64,000 nt of DNA, taken from NCBI RefSeq assembly GCF_014640335.1, contig NZ_BMGT01000001.1, positions 1,380,628 through 1,444,627 of the forward strand, read 5' to 3'. The stretch is from Edaphobacter dinghuensis (GTDB taxonomy: Bacteria > Acidobacteriota > Terriglobia > Terriglobales > Acidobacteriaceae). Below the pieces are notes generated by a model. That model had not been told where the DNA came from. It saw nothing but the letters and a program-made list of their open reading frames with translations, and made no database searches. Of the stretch, positions 1 to 9,378 are shown piece by piece (the first letter of the stretch is position 1; every line of letters starts with the position of its first letter). The position numbers and the translations under genes were made by a program.

Positions 1-1166
1 CTTGGAAGCTGGTGGGGTGTTCAATGCTGTTCTTTGTGGCCCAGGCCGCCGCTGCAGCCCAGGGGATCAGTACGCCTGCACTGCCTGACGCGGTCGTGCG
101 TCTGTCGTCACCTTTGGACTATCAGGTCTTTCAACGGCAGAGTCGACTACGCGGAACAATTGTGGTGAGTGGGCATGTGGTTGTGCCCACCGACCACATG
201 CAGGTACGTATTGCAGGCAAATCATTGCTGGGCCCGCTCCCCGGACGATGGAAAGATATCCCCTTCGACAAAAAGACAGGAGATTTTTCTGCAAAGCTGG
301 TAGAGGTCGCGGGTGGCTTCTACGAGGTCGATGTCAAGGCGATGATGGGAAAACACGAGACTGCTGAGGTCTCAGTCGCGCATGTGGGCGTGGGCGAGGT
401 CTTCGTAATCGCAGGCCAGTCGAACTCAACCAATTACGGAGAAGTGCGACAAAAGACTGAGACGCAGATGGTCTCGACCTTCAGTGGAGAGAGTTGGAGA
501 CTGGCTGACGATCCTCAGCCTGGAGTGCAGGATGGAAGCACAAAAGGAAGTTTCATTCCATCGTTTGGCGATGAGCTATATCGCAAATATGGAGTGCCGA
601 TTGGAGTAGCTTCTGTGGGCCATGGTTCCACCAGTGTGCGCCAGTGGCTGCCTGCAGGCGAGCCGGTTGAAGTGATGCCGACAAAGGAAAGCTACGTGAT
701 TCGGCGTAAGGACGGAACGCTCGTCAGCGATGGAACCCTCTTTAATGGAATGCTGACTCGGATGAATCAGCTTGGAGCGCACGGATTTCGAGCAGTGTTG
801 TGGCATCAGGGGGAGTCGGACTCCCATCAGCCAGAGGGGCACGATATCTCGGCCGCAGTGTATGAAAAGATGCTTCGAGGCTTGATCTTGGCCGCGCGAA
901 AACAGGCTGGTTGGGATATGCCGTGGTTCGTAGCGGAGGCTACTTATCATTCGCCGTCCGATCGCGAGTGTCCACCGATTCGGGCTGCGCAGCGGAGCAT
1001 GTGGGAGAGCGGCATCGCATTAGAAGGACCCGATACCGACACCCTCACGATGCAATACCGGCAGAACAACGGGAAGGGTGTCCACTTCAACGACGCGGGT
1101 TTGAAGATGCACGGGGCGTTGTGGGCTCACGCGGTGGAGATCTACCTCGATAAAGTATTGCGTTAG
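1..1166 (+). CDS. Sialate O-acetylesterase-like (SASA/SGNH) secreted esterase, 5' partial
   Basis: At least 384 residues. A GTG at 12 and an ATG at 24 are in frame, but the frame stays open to the window edge and the hydrophobic stretch ending in AQAAAAAQG looks like the tail of a signal peptide, so the true start is probably upstream. SASA-type landmarks are visible: GQSN (nucleophile Ser block) near residue 135, WHQGESD near residue 262, and a C-terminal VHFNDAG that should carry the catalytic His. The family removes O-acetyl groups from sugars outside the cytoplasm. It sits in front of an Oar-like receptor, a beta-helix hydrolase and a GH29 fucosidase, so it probably deacetylates the same glycan. 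The exact substrate cannot be read from the sequence; a sialic acid substrate is not implied. Confidence 0.75.
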   Translation, partial: WKLVGCSMLFFVAQAAAAAQGISTPALPDAVVRLSSPLDYQVFQRQSRLRGTIVVSGHVVVPTDHMQVRIAGKSLLGPLPGRWKDIPFDKKTGDFSAKLVEVAGGFYEVDVKAMMGKHETAEVSVAHVGVGEVFVIAGQSNSTNYGEVRQKTETQMVSTFSGESWRLADDPQPGVQDGSTKGSFIPSFGDELYRKYGVPIGVASVGHGSTSVRQWLPAGEPVEVMPTKESYVIRRKDGTLVSDGTLFNGMLTRMNQLGAHGFRAVLWHQGESDSHQPEGHDISAAVYEKMLRGLILAARKQAGWDMPWFVAEATYHSPSDRECPPIRAAQRSMWESGIALEGPDTDTLTMQYRQNNGKGVHFNDAGLKMHGALWAHAVEIYLDKVLR

Positions 1167-1175
1167 GGTAGGTAA

Positions 1176-1197
1176 CCGCGGTACTCTCGCGGGTTTT
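1176..1197 (+). terminator. Weak intrinsic terminator after the esterase
   Basis: CCGCG at 1176-1180 pairs with CGCGG at 1188-1192 across a 7-nt loop and is followed by GTTTT. The stem is short, so this is a tentative call. Confidence 0.4.
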
Positions 1198-1409
1198 CGA
1201 GGCTGCTCTTCCCAATTACGGCTTGGTTGCAACAATTAGCCGATCCAGCGTGCGCGGTTATCGGTGTCTCAATCGTAAGACTCGTTATTTCCTTGAATTT
1301 TGGCATGTATTCTCGTCCTTATTCATTAGGAGATATACAGCTTGGTGCGTCTTGAAATTGTTGAATTGATTTCATTAAATAAAAAATAAAACGATTAGTG
1401 AAAAATTTC

Positions 1410-1437
1410 TTGACAGTTGCTTTGCATCCTTTATAGG
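1410..1437 (+). promoter_or_regulatory. Sigma-70 promoter of the Oar-like receptor
   Basis: TTGACA at 1410-1415, a 16-nt spacer, then TATAGG at 1432-1437. An AT-rich stretch precedes it. Transcription would begin near 1444, which supports translation from 1489 rather than from the upstream TTG at 1417. Confidence 0.65.
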
Positions 1438-1488
1438 ATTCGCGGGTCATCCTTCAATTCTTATAAGGCTCGACAGGGAGATCTTTTG

Positions 1489-4400
1489 ATGCAGATTTTG
1501 TTCGTAGTGCGTAGTAAGATCGCCATCAAGGCGGCTGTATTCAGCAGCGTCATTGTGTTCTGTGTGTTGATGTTCAGTAGTGTGGGGTATGGTCAGCAAT
1601 CGTCTGCCTCGGTGACTGGCTTGGTGAAGGACGCGACGGGGGCCAATATCGCCGGCGCACAGGTTAAGCTGCAAAATGTCGATACCAATACGCTGAGGCA
1701 GACCGTATCAAATGGCGCCGGCAACTACACATTTCTGAACGTGCCGCCTGGGCGCTACACGATGGAGTTCTCGGAGAAGGGCTTTCAGTCAGAGAAGATT
1801 ACGGCGTTTGAGCTGAGCGTGAACCAGACCCTGACTCTCGAAGGCGTGCTCACAGTCGGCAGTGTGGATACCTCGGTGACGGTCGAGGCCGAGGGCGCCA
1901 CGGTTGAAAGCTCTACCGCGGAACTTGGCTCGGTGATCGCGCAGCAGCAGGTACACAGTCTGCCTCTGAACGGCCGCAACTTCACTCAGTTGCTGACTTT
2001 GACGCCAGGAGTTACGCCCATCAGCGTTGGGCAAAACAGCAGCGCCAGCAATACCGCGGTCACTCCCGGTTCTACCTACACCTTTCCTTCAATCAATGGT
2101 CAGGGGAATCGCGAAAACTACTTTATGGTCGACGGCATGAACGACCAGCAGGCATGGTACAACACCTATGCTGTGGCTCCAATCATCGATTCGATTCAAG
2201 AGTTTAAGGTGAACTCGCACAACGACGCTCAGTTTGGCCAGGTAAGCGGCGGCGTTATCAATGTGGCGACCAAGGCTGGGACAAATGCGTTCCACGGATC
2301 GGCCTGGGAGTATGTTCGCAACAATGCCTTCGACGCGAGAAACCACTTCCAAAAGTCTGTGACGCCCTATCACCAAAACCAATTTGGCGGAACGCTGGGT
2401 GGGCCGGTGTGGATTCCCAAGCTATATAACGGCCACGATAAAACCTTCTTTTTCGTTGCCGCCGAAGGCTTTCACTATACGAAGGCGCAGAACTCTTATT
2501 TCAACGTGCCGACGCCGGAGGAGCTGAATGGAGACTACAGCGCGCTGCTGGCACAGCCGAACGGCAAGGGAGTGCTCTACGATCCGCACACAGGTCAGCC
2601 ATTTCCTAATAACCAACTCGTAGACGCAAACGGAAAATCGGAAGTCGATCCGGCAGCTGTTGCCTATGCGAAAGCAGTGCTTCCTGCACCGATCGTCATT
2701 CCCGGTGATACCACCCACAACGCCGAAAATGTAGGAGCCAGCGTAACGACGCAATGGAACTACAGCGGCCGCATCGATCAGAATATCGGCTCGAAAGACT
2801 TCATCTTCTTTCGTTATTCCGGTCAGGAGATCGACACAACCGCTCCGTCCTCTCTACTTCATCTTGTGAGCTTGACCCAGATTCCTTCACAGCAATATGG
2901 TGCGAGCTGGGTACACATGTTTAGCCCGACGACCAGCCTGCAGGTGCAGTATGGCCGAGCGCACGTCGAGCAAAATACAGCCTCGACCTTCGATATTCCG
3001 AACGTGACTGCCATCTATGGCCTTGATCCGTCGATCTCGGGCTTTGTTGGTGGAAAGACACAAATGGCAAACCTGAATGTCTCGGGATACTTCTCCGGTG
3101 GAGAAAATGCGAGCCCGGCAGCAAATCTTTCGAGCATTCACCAATACAAGGCGACGCTCTCAAAGACACTAGGCAGGCATCAGCTTCAGTTTGGCGGTAG
3201 CTGGGACCAGATCAACTACAGCGAAATGATTCGCAACGGCACCGAGACCTTCGGCGCTGCGCAGACTTCGGGCGTCGATCCGGTGTCCAAGGTGGCATCA
3301 GCAGGAGATGCGTCGGCATCGTTTCTGCTCGGCTATCCCAACGATGCGAATAAGCGCAACGTCAACATCACCGAACGTCCCGGCGGGATCATGAGCTTCT
3401 ATGGTCAGGACAGTTGGAAGTTCACCTCGCGTCTCACGCTTAATTTCGGCCTGCGCTATGACCGTACCTTCATCCCTGCTTATGGAAAAGAAGACACGGT
3501 CGGGCAGCAGGGCAGCATTGAGACGGGCGATTATGACTTCAATAACGGAACCTACATTCTGCAGGTTGCACCGCCGCTATGCAGCGTACGGTTGCATGCA
3601 CCGTGCCTGCCCGGTCCGTTGCCCGCGAATGTCGTTGTCAGCTCGAACAAGAAGATCATGCATGACACAACCAATAACTGGGGCCCACGGTTTGGCTTGG
3701 CGTATCGCGTGAACGACAAGATGGCCGTTCGTGGCTCTTTCGGAATCTTCTATGACAACTGGGCCGCTGCGATCCAATTGACACAGAACTATCAGGGATC
3801 GTGGCCCGATGTGGCGACACTCGATACAGGCCAGATCAATGCCTCAGGACAGCCCTATACCGATCCGCATAATCCCTTCGGCACAACAGCAGCGACGTTG
3901 CCGCCGCCTACACCGTTCAACTACATCTCGCCAACTACTGGAAAGCTAGTGCTGGGTACGAATAACTACTACGTAAATCCGTTGACGAAAAATCCCTACT
4001 CCGAGCAGTACAACTTCGGCATTCAGCAGCAGTTCGGCAATAGCATGGTCTTTTCGTTGAACTATGTTGGTTCGCAGTCGCACCGGCTCGATATTGGTGG
4101 CTACTACAACACTGGTATGCCTTCTCCCTATCCCATGTACGATTCGCGCCGTGCCAACCAGGAAGGCCCGAGAGGACCACAGCAGAACGGTCAGCTCTAC
4201 AGCTATATGCCTGCGGTTAAATCCTGGGATCGATCGATCGGCAAAGGTGCCTACAATGGGTTGCAGGCGTCGTTGGCCAAAAACCTTACCAATGGCCTGG
4301 CCTATACCGTCTCCTATACGTGGAGCAAGGCGATCGACGAAGGTCAGTCGGGATACTTCGGCGTAGAAGGAAATGAACTTCAAAATCCATACAATATTCG

Positions 4401-5013
4401 CGGAAGTAGAAGCGTAGCTGCCTACAATATTCCTCAATTGCTTTCGGCGAGCATCAACTATGCTCTCCCTGTAGGGAAGAACAAACAATGGTCAACCGGG
4501 AACGGGATCGCCGATTATGTTCTTGGTAACTGGCAGCTCAACACGATCTTTCTGGCCCGGTCGGGTCAGAATTTCACAGTCGGAGCTACCGGTGACATTG
4601 CCAACACCGGCAACGGCAACACCTATGTAAGAGGGCTGGTTCAGGGAGATCCGCATCTGGCGCATCCAACTGCGGCAGCATGGTTCAATACCTCTGCCTA
4701 TGGCCTGCCGTACGCTACAGTCAGCAAAACAGGAGTCGTCAGCGAAGACCCCACGATCGGTGAGGGAAACAGCGGCCGAAATAACCTACAGGACCAGAAA
4801 TACTACAACGTCGATCTCTCGGTCTTTCGGCAGTTTCCCATCAGGGATTCCTTCCATGCCGAGTTTCGTGCAGAGGCATTCAATGTGCTGAACCACACTG
4901 TTCTCGGCACGCCTAGCACTGCAATCAACGCTGCGAAGGGTGCCTTCGGTACGATCACTGGCACTGCAAGCACGGAACGTTTGCTTCAGTTTGCTGCGAA
5001 GCTGGTCTTCTAA
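1489..5013 (+). CDS. Oar-like TonB-dependent receptor with N-terminal carboxypeptidase-regulatory-like domain
   Basis: Outer-membrane receptor of 1174 residues. The ATG at 1489 was chosen because GGGAG lies 8 nt upstream, the promoter at 1410-1437 lies just before it, and the protein then opens with a signal peptide ending at YGQ. Order: signal peptide (1-37), a beta-sandwich CarboxypepD_reg-like domain (about 40-125, SVTGLVKDATGANIAGAQV), a plug domain with LPLNGRNFTQLLTLTPGV and the MVDGMNDQ segment (about 145-300), then a large beta barrel ending in a terminal Phe (KLVF), as expected for BAM recognition. Such receptors are abundant in Acidobacteria and import large oligomers with TonB energy. 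No SusD-like partner is present. Neighbours are esterase and glycoside hydrolase genes, so a glycan fragment is the likely cargo (inference). Confidence 0.88.
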   Translation: MQILFVVRSKIAIKAAVFSSVIVFCVLMFSSVGYGQQSSASVTGLVKDATGANIAGAQVKLQNVDTNTLRQTVSNGAGNYTFLNVPPGRYTMEFSEKGFQSEKITAFELSVNQTLTLEGVLTVGSVDTSVTVEAEGATVESSTAELGSVIAQQQVHSLPLNGRNFTQLLTLTPGVTPISVGQNSSASNTAVTPGSTYTFPSINGQGNRENYFMVDGMNDQQAWYNTYAVAPIIDSIQEFKVNSHNDAQFGQVSGGVINVATKAGTNAFHGSAWEYVRNNAFDARNHFQKSVTPYHQNQFGGTLGGPVWIPKLYNGHDKTFFFVAAEGFHYTKAQNSYFNVPTPEELNGDYSALLAQPNGKGVLYDPHTGQPFPNNQLVDANGKSEVDPAAVAYAKAVLPAPIVIPGDTTHNAENVGASVTTQWNYSGRIDQNIGSKDFIFFRYSGQEIDTTAPSSLLHLVSLTQIPSQQYGASWVHMFSPTTSLQVQYGRAHVEQNTASTFDIPNVTAIYGLDPSISGFVGGKTQMANLNVSGYFSGGENASPAANLSSIHQYKATLSKTLGRHQLQFGGSWDQINYSEMIRNGTETFGAAQTSGVDPVSKVASAGDASASFLLGYPNDANKRNVNITERPGGIMSFYGQDSWKFTSRLTLNFGLRYDRTFIPAYGKEDTVGQQGSIETGDYDFNNGTYILQVAPPLCSVRLHAPCLPGPLPANVVVSSNKKIMHDTTNNWGPRFGLAYRVNDKMAVRGSFGIFYDNWAAAIQLTQNYQGSWPDVATLDTGQINASGQPYTDPHNPFGTTAATLPPPTPFNYISPTTGKLVLGTNNYYVNPLTKNPYSEQYNFGIQQQFGNSMVFSLNYVGSQSHRLDIGGYYNTGMPSPYPMYDSRRANQEGPRGPQQNGQLYSYMPAVKSWDRSIGKGAYNGLQASLAKNLTNGLAYTVSYTWSKAIDEGQSGYFGVEGNELQNPYNIRGSRSVAAYNIPQLLSASINYALPVGKNKQWSTGNGIADYVLGNWQLNTIFLARSGQNFTVGATGDIANTGNGNTYVRGLVQGDPHLAHPTAAAWFNTSAYGLPYATVSKTGVVSEDPTIGEGNSGRNNLQDQKYYNVDLSVFRQFPIRDSFHAEFRAEAFNVLNHTVLGTPSTAINAAKGAFGTITGTASTERLLQFAAKLVF

Positions 5014-5031
5014 CTAAACGAACAAGCAAGC

Positions 5032-5065
5032 AAAAGCGGCGCGGAGATTTCTCCGCGCCGCTTTT
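5032..5065. terminator. Bidirectional intrinsic terminator
   Basis: A perfect 15-bp stem: AAAAGCGGCGCGGAG at 5032-5046 and its reverse complement at 5051-5065, with an ATTT loop. A- and T-runs flank both arms, so it can end transcription from the receptor (+) and from the beta-helix hydrolase (-). Confidence 0.9.
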
Positions 5066-5077
5066 ACTGTCTGTAAT

Positions 5078-7678
5078 TTATTTGGATACAGGGATCGCTT
5101 GCGTGGTTGCCGGCTTTCCTTCGCCCGCGGGGTTGATGGCCGAGACGCTAAAGCTGTAGTTCTCACCTGGCTTGAGGCCGTTGATCACGCTGAAGGTAAC
5201 GTGTTTCGATTCCTGAAGTGCGATTACGTTTCTGCCCGTGAAGTAAACCTTGCGGCCCGATGGGTGAATGGTGACCACGTAGGCAATGATTGGCGGCTCC
5301 TGCGACTTAGGTAAGGTGGAATCCGGAGTCTGGAAGTGGATGCTTGCATTACCGTGGTCGATGAAGGCTTCGACTTTGGCTGGAGGGCCGGGCAGCTCAA
5401 TCTTCTGATCTGTCGCTGTTACAGCATACGACGGAAGCGATGGAGTGCTCGTGCCTTGCGCGTTGGTCGCCCTGACCGTGAAGGTGTAGGACTGCCCGTT
5501 GGTAAGGCCATTGAACTTCATATAGGTCATCTTCATAAACTGTGCTGCGGAGATGGTTGTCTTGTTGCCATTGGACGCGGTGACCGTATAGGAGGTCACC
5601 GGCGAGCCGCCCTCGAAGACCGACGGACTCCAGGTAACATAAGCGGCTCTATCGACGCCGAAAGAGGCAACGCGACTTGGCGACTCGGGAGCAGATGGCA
5701 CAGCAAACTGCCTTTGTTCAAGACCGCGAAACTTTGGTTGCAATCCGGCATTGTGCAGCAGAGCAGCAGGCGCCTCGGCGAGGGCGTAGATAATGCGGTT
5801 GCCTTGAACGCGTACCTGTTCCTTATCTGAATCGACATCGCCTTGCTGCCACCAGTTATTGCTGATGTCGAGCGGATTGAAGTTTTCACCTTGCTGCCCA
5901 TCGTAGTAATCGCGGTGGCGCGAATTAATGTTGTCATGCTCCGTATGAAAGACGACGTTGTTGCGAATGGTCATCATCGCTGAACCATTGTCGGCGTAGA
6001 TACCATGTCCGGAGCTGTACTGGTCGCGAATCACGTTGCCGGTAATCTTTTCGCCATCGGTAAGATCCTTGCCCGTGCGCCCCTGGGTGTAGATGCCGCC
6101 GCCGTCTGAGAGGACAAGCATGAAGTCGTGAATGGAGTTGTCTGCAATAAGGTTATTGGCCGAATTATTGGCCTGTCCCGGCAGTTTTATCTTGTCGGGC
6201 CAGCCGCCCCAACCAATGGAGATGGCAGCATAAGGCAGTTGCTCCATCTCGTTATGTGCGATGACCGTATCTCTCGCATAGCCGACAACGATGCCGATGC
6301 CTCCGCGATATTCCGCTCCTACGTTGCGAAAGAGATTGTTGTCGATCCGGTTATGACTGGTGAAGTCCGCGATGGGAGCAAGCGGAGCTTCGACGCCGCC
6401 TAATTGAAGCCCGTTGCCGGAGATATCCGTAAAGATCGAGCCCTCAACAACGTTATCCTGGGAGCCGCTGGCGAAGTCCAGTCCAGCCGCACCGAGATGC
6501 GCAAAGACATCGTTCAGGAATTGGATGTGGCGGTCGTAGGCAACGCTGATGTTGCCGGGCGCCTTCGTCCAGTTTGCATAAGGACACTCGCCGCCGGGAA
6601 CAAGATGGCACAGCGCCTGTTTGGAGTATCCGTCTTTCCCTGTGACCTGATAGTTTGCCTGAATCTCCGAGAAGCCCGTTCCAGTATTGGGTCCCAGCCA
6701 CGTGGCATAAGAGAACTGAATCCCTGAGAAGGTTACGTCGTGAATGGGCTGTGATGCCGTGCCCTTCAGCGCAACCAGAAATTGAAGAACCGGAACTTCA
6801 ACATCGGCACGCGCAAGGTCTTCGCCCGGACGAGGAATGTAATAAATCAGCGACGATGAGCGGTCGAAGTACCACTGGCCCGGTGTCTGCAAAAGTTCGA
6901 AGGCATTTTCTACATACGAGGGTTGTTTGCCCACGCTCATTGGCCCGACAAGGTTCGCCGTGCGCACTCCACTAGGCAACATGACACGCTTGGTCGAGTT
7001 GTCCCAGCAGGGCTGCGCCATCGTAATCACTGTTCCCTTGATGGATGCGATGGGACAGCGAGGCTGCGTCCACGACCCGAGGCCCTCGGAGGGAAGGTTC
7101 CAGATAGAGTTTCCCCCGGTGTAAACAAATTCGATGTCAGAGATGTTCTTCCACTGGCTCATGGTTGCGTCGCTGGCGATGTATCCCGTCGGCGTCATCT
7201 CGAGCGTAACTGGCACAGGTCCTTTGGCACGTTGGGTGCGAACGCCGTTGACGTAGAGCTGGCGGCTATCGGTGAGAGCAGCAGGGGCAGGGGCTTGCCA
7301 CAGATTACGCTTGGCATCGACCTTCTTCCACCCTGTGATCTGCACTGCCCCGCTGATGATGGGATGCGACCCCCCGATTGCGGCAAAGCTCACTCCAGAA
7401 TCCTGTTCTGAGAGCTCAAGCGTCTTTGTCAGGCGATAAGTTCCGCCTGCCAACAATATCTTCGATTGCTTCGTCGTGCGTGCCAGATCGCGGGCGCGAA
7501 CGAGCGTTTGTACTGGATGTTCTACCGTTCCCAAGCCCGCGTCGCTGCCTTTTGGAGAGACGTAGATCTGTGCCTGAATTGATGAGGCACAGAGCAGTGC
7601 CATGGTTGGGAGCGCGAGAGCAAGGCAACGAATGCGGGGAAGAGTATTGATTTTCAAATTCATTTTAGGTCCGTTCAT
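5078..7678 (-). CDS. Secreted right-handed beta-helix glycoside hydrolase (GH141-like) with two C-terminal FN3 domains
   Basis: 866 residues from the ATG at 7678; a second ATG at 7663 (MNLKINTLP) is equally possible since neither has a clear ribosome binding site. A signal peptide ends near SSIQAQ. The mature N-terminus IYVSPKGSDAGLGT..P.QTLVRARD is the typical opening of DUF1565/beta-helix proteins of the GH141 type. The middle (about 300-640) holds many N-rich beta-helix coils such as NRIDNNLFRNVG and GNVIRDQYSSGHGIYADNGS. Two fibronectin type III domains follow at about 670-760 and 770-862. GH141 enzymes with known activity are alpha-L-fucosidases or xylanases; the divergent neighbour is a GH29 fucosidase, which fits. 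The family assignment rests on overall pattern, not on a computed match. Confidence 0.7.
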   Translation of the reverse strand: MNGPKMNLKINTLPRIRCLALALPTMALLCASSIQAQIYVSPKGSDAGLGTVEHPVQTLVRARDLARTTKQSKILLAGGTYRLTKTLELSEQDSGVSFAAIGGSHPIISGAVQITGWKKVDAKRNLWQAPAPAALTDSRQLYVNGVRTQRAKGPVPVTLEMTPTGYIASDATMSQWKNISDIEFVYTGGNSIWNLPSEGLGSWTQPRCPIASIKGTVITMAQPCWDNSTKRVMLPSGVRTANLVGPMSVGKQPSYVENAFELLQTPGQWYFDRSSSLIYYIPRPGEDLARADVEVPVLQFLVALKGTASQPIHDVTFSGIQFSYATWLGPNTGTGFSEIQANYQVTGKDGYSKQALCHLVPGGECPYANWTKAPGNISVAYDRHIQFLNDVFAHLGAAGLDFASGSQDNVVEGSIFTDISGNGLQLGGVEAPLAPIADFTSHNRIDNNLFRNVGAEYRGGIGIVVGYARDTVIAHNEMEQLPYAAISIGWGGWPDKIKLPGQANNSANNLIADNSIHDFMLVLSDGGGIYTQGRTGKDLTDGEKITGNVIRDQYSSGHGIYADNGSAMMTIRNNVVFHTEHDNINSRHRDYYDGQQGENFNPLDISNNWWQQGDVDSDKEQVRVQGNRIIYALAEAPAALLHNAGLQPKFRGLEQRQFAVPSAPESPSRVASFGVDRAAYVTWSPSVFEGGSPVTSYTVTASNGNKTTISAAQFMKMTYMKFNGLTNGQSYTFTVRATNAQGTSTPSLPSYAVTATDQKIELPGPPAKVEAFIDHGNASIHFQTPDSTLPKSQEPPIIAYVVTIHPSGRKVYFTGRNVIALQESKHVTFSVINGLKPGENYSFSVSAINPAGEGKPATTQAIPVSK

Positions 7679-7729
7679 CGTGCAGAAGTTGTGAGTAAGT
7701 CGCGCATGGAGAGCATGATTTGCGCGTTC

Positions 7730-7756
7730 CGTTTAAACCATATCCGTCATTGTCAA
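7730..7756 (-). promoter_or_regulatory. Possible promoter of the beta-helix hydrolase
   Basis: TTGACA reads on the minus strand from 7756 to 7751. The downstream -10 match is poor (TTTAAA or TAAACG at a short spacing), so only the -35 box is convincing. Confidence 0.3.
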
Positions 7757-7871
7757 TATTTTGTATGCAAAAATCATTTTTTATTTATTCAGAGACCGAA
7801 CATGAAAATGTTAAGCCCATATCTATCCGTTATCTCAAGTTACTTCTTCATATAAAAGAATCATTTTATTC

Positions 7872-7899
7872 TTGACAATCGTTTCCGCGTCTCGATAAA
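7872..7899 (+). promoter_or_regulatory. Sigma-70 promoter of the GH29 fucosidase
   Basis: TTGACA at 7872-7877, 16-nt spacer, GATAAA at 7894-7899. The layout, including the preceding T, C, T bases, matches the receptor promoter at 1410-1437. Confidence 0.55.
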
Positions 7900-7969
7900 A
7901 CCCTTATTGCAGCAAGTGCGAACAATTTCAGGTTCGAGAGTTTATCTCGGAAGAAAACAGGGAGTGCGG

Positions 7970-9322
7970 ATGGAATCTTGCAAGATAAGCCGACGGAATA
8001 TGTTGCTGGGCACAGGGGCATCGCTTGCCGCAATGGCGGTAAGTGGGACGGCGCAGGCTGCTGCGAAACCCATGGCAGGAGAAGGGGATGCCGCTCCACA
8101 GGCGTCGACGCCAGACCAGATCCGACGCATGCAGTGGTGGCACGCGGCAAAGTTTGGCATGTTCATTCACTTTGGCTTGTACAGCGTTCACGAGCGGCAC
8201 GAGTGGGCGATGGAGAACGAGGCTATTCCGATTGGCGAGTATCAGGCGCTGGCTCCCCGGTTCAACCCCAAGCCTGGTTTTGCCCGCGAATGGGCGAAGC
8301 TGGCCAAGGCTGCCGGTATGAAGTACATGGTAATGACGACCAAGCATCACGAGGGCTTCTGTAACTTCGACACCAAGCTCACGGACTACTGTGCGACGAA
8401 GCAGGGGCCGAAGCGCGATCTGGTGCGTGAGTATGTGGAGGCAGCCCGGGCCGAAGGCATGCATGTTGGCTTCTACTATTCGTTGATGGACTGGCACCAT
8501 CCTGATGGTGCGCGGTGCGCCACCGACGAGGCAGCCCGTAAGCGCTTCGTCGCCTATACGCATGGCCTCATTCGTGAGCTGTTGACCAACTACGGCAAGA
8601 TCGATGTGCTGTGGTACGACGTTGCTTGGCCTCTGGATGCGCAGGGATGGGAGTCGGAGCGCATGAACAAGATGGTCTTCGAGCTGCAGCCCGACATCAT
8701 CGTGAACAACCGAAACAAATTGACAGGAGATTTCTCCACTCCCGAACAGAAGATCGTCGCCGAGACCAACGGTCGCGCGTGGGAGAGCTGCATGACGCTG
8801 AACGACAGTTGGGGATATCAGCGCGCCGACGACGACTGGAAGTCGTCGAAGACGATCGTTCGCAACCTCATTAAATGCGCAAGCGGCGGCGGAAACTATC
8901 TGCTCAATATCGGGCCGAAGCCGGATGGATCGGTGCCGGAGGAGTCAGTTCAGGTTTTGAATGAAGTGGGCAAATGGATGGATACGAATGGCGCGACGAT
9001 CTATCAATCCGATATCTGCCAGCCGCACCGGTCGTCCTATGCCAGCTTTACCCGCACGGGAAATACGCTGTTTATGCACGTTCACTTTTGGCCCGGTAGA
9101 GATGTTGCGATCTCGGGGCTGAAGACCAAGGTGAAATCCGCGCACTTTCTCAAGGGCGGCCAAAGTGTGAAGTTCACGCAGGATCCCTACCGCGTACATC
9201 TTGTCGAGCTGCCGATGGAGGCACCGGATTCGCCAGTTACCACCCTCGTGCTTGAGTGCGAGTCAGAGCCGATCCAGGACACCGACTTCGTGCGCAGGGA
9301 GAAGCCCCGCGCCGGAGTTTAG
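7970..9322 (+). CDS. Tat-exported GH29 family alpha-L-fucosidase
   Basis: 450 residues. The ATG at 7970 was chosen because GGAG lies 5 nt upstream and the protein then opens with a twin-arginine signal (SRRNMLLGTGASLAAMAVSG), cleaved near AQA. GH29 landmarks follow: WWHAAKFGMFIHFGLYSV (about 56), the KHHEGF motif (about 125), FYYSLMDWHHPD, and VLWYDV with the expected nucleophile Asp217. A C-terminal beta-sandwich follows from about 355. GH29 enzymes are retaining exo-alpha-L-fucosidases. Export by Tat places it in the periplasm. Divergent from the beta-helix hydrolase and convergent with the IclR gene. Some GH29 members act on other linkages, so exact specificity is open. Confidence 0.88.
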   Translation: MESCKISRRNMLLGTGASLAAMAVSGTAQAAAKPMAGEGDAAPQASTPDQIRRMQWWHAAKFGMFIHFGLYSVHERHEWAMENEAIPIGEYQALAPRFNPKPGFAREWAKLAKAAGMKYMVMTTKHHEGFCNFDTKLTDYCATKQGPKRDLVREYVEAARAEGMHVGFYYSLMDWHHPDGARCATDEAARKRFVAYTHGLIRELLTNYGKIDVLWYDVAWPLDAQGWESERMNKMVFELQPDIIVNNRNKLTGDFSTPEQKIVAETNGRAWESCMTLNDSWGYQRADDDWKSSKTIVRNLIKCASGGGNYLLNIGPKPDGSVPEESVQVLNEVGKWMDTNGATIYQSDICQPHRSSYASFTRTGNTLFMHVHFWPGRDVAISGLKTKVKSAHFLKGGQSVKFTQDPYRVHLVELPMEAPDSPVTTLVLECESEPIQDTDFVRREKPRAGV

Positions 9323-9340
9323 CCAGAGTTGCAACCTCCA

Positions 9341-9378
9341 GGCCCTGCCAAGCCTTACTCGTGCAGGGCCTTATTTTT
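9341..9378 (+). terminator. Intrinsic terminator after the fucosidase
   Basis: GGCCCTGC at 9341-9348 pairs with GCAGGGCC at 9363-9370 and is followed by TTATTTTT. The right arm lies in the last codons of the convergent IclR gene. Confidence 0.7.

Larger units (their letters stand above)
1167..1488. other. Intergenic region with promoter of the Oar-like receptor
   Basis: A 322-nt gap. It holds a weak terminator-like hairpin just after the esterase, an AT-rich block at about 1360-1410, and a good sigma-70 promoter at 1410-1437. I see no gene here. The reading frame of the receptor extends back to 1417, but that part overlaps the promoter and is most likely untranslated leader. Confidence 0.6.
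7679..7969. promoter_or_regulatory. Divergent AT-rich control region of the two glycoside hydrolase genes
   Basis: A 291-nt divergent intergenic region, far more AT-rich than its flanks. It contains a TTGACA on each strand (7756-7751 on minus, 7872-7877 on plus), both followed by AT, and T/A-rich repeats resembling the block in front of the receptor promoter. The IclR regulator encoded at 9355-10203 is the obvious candidate to bind here (inference). Confidence 0.55.
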
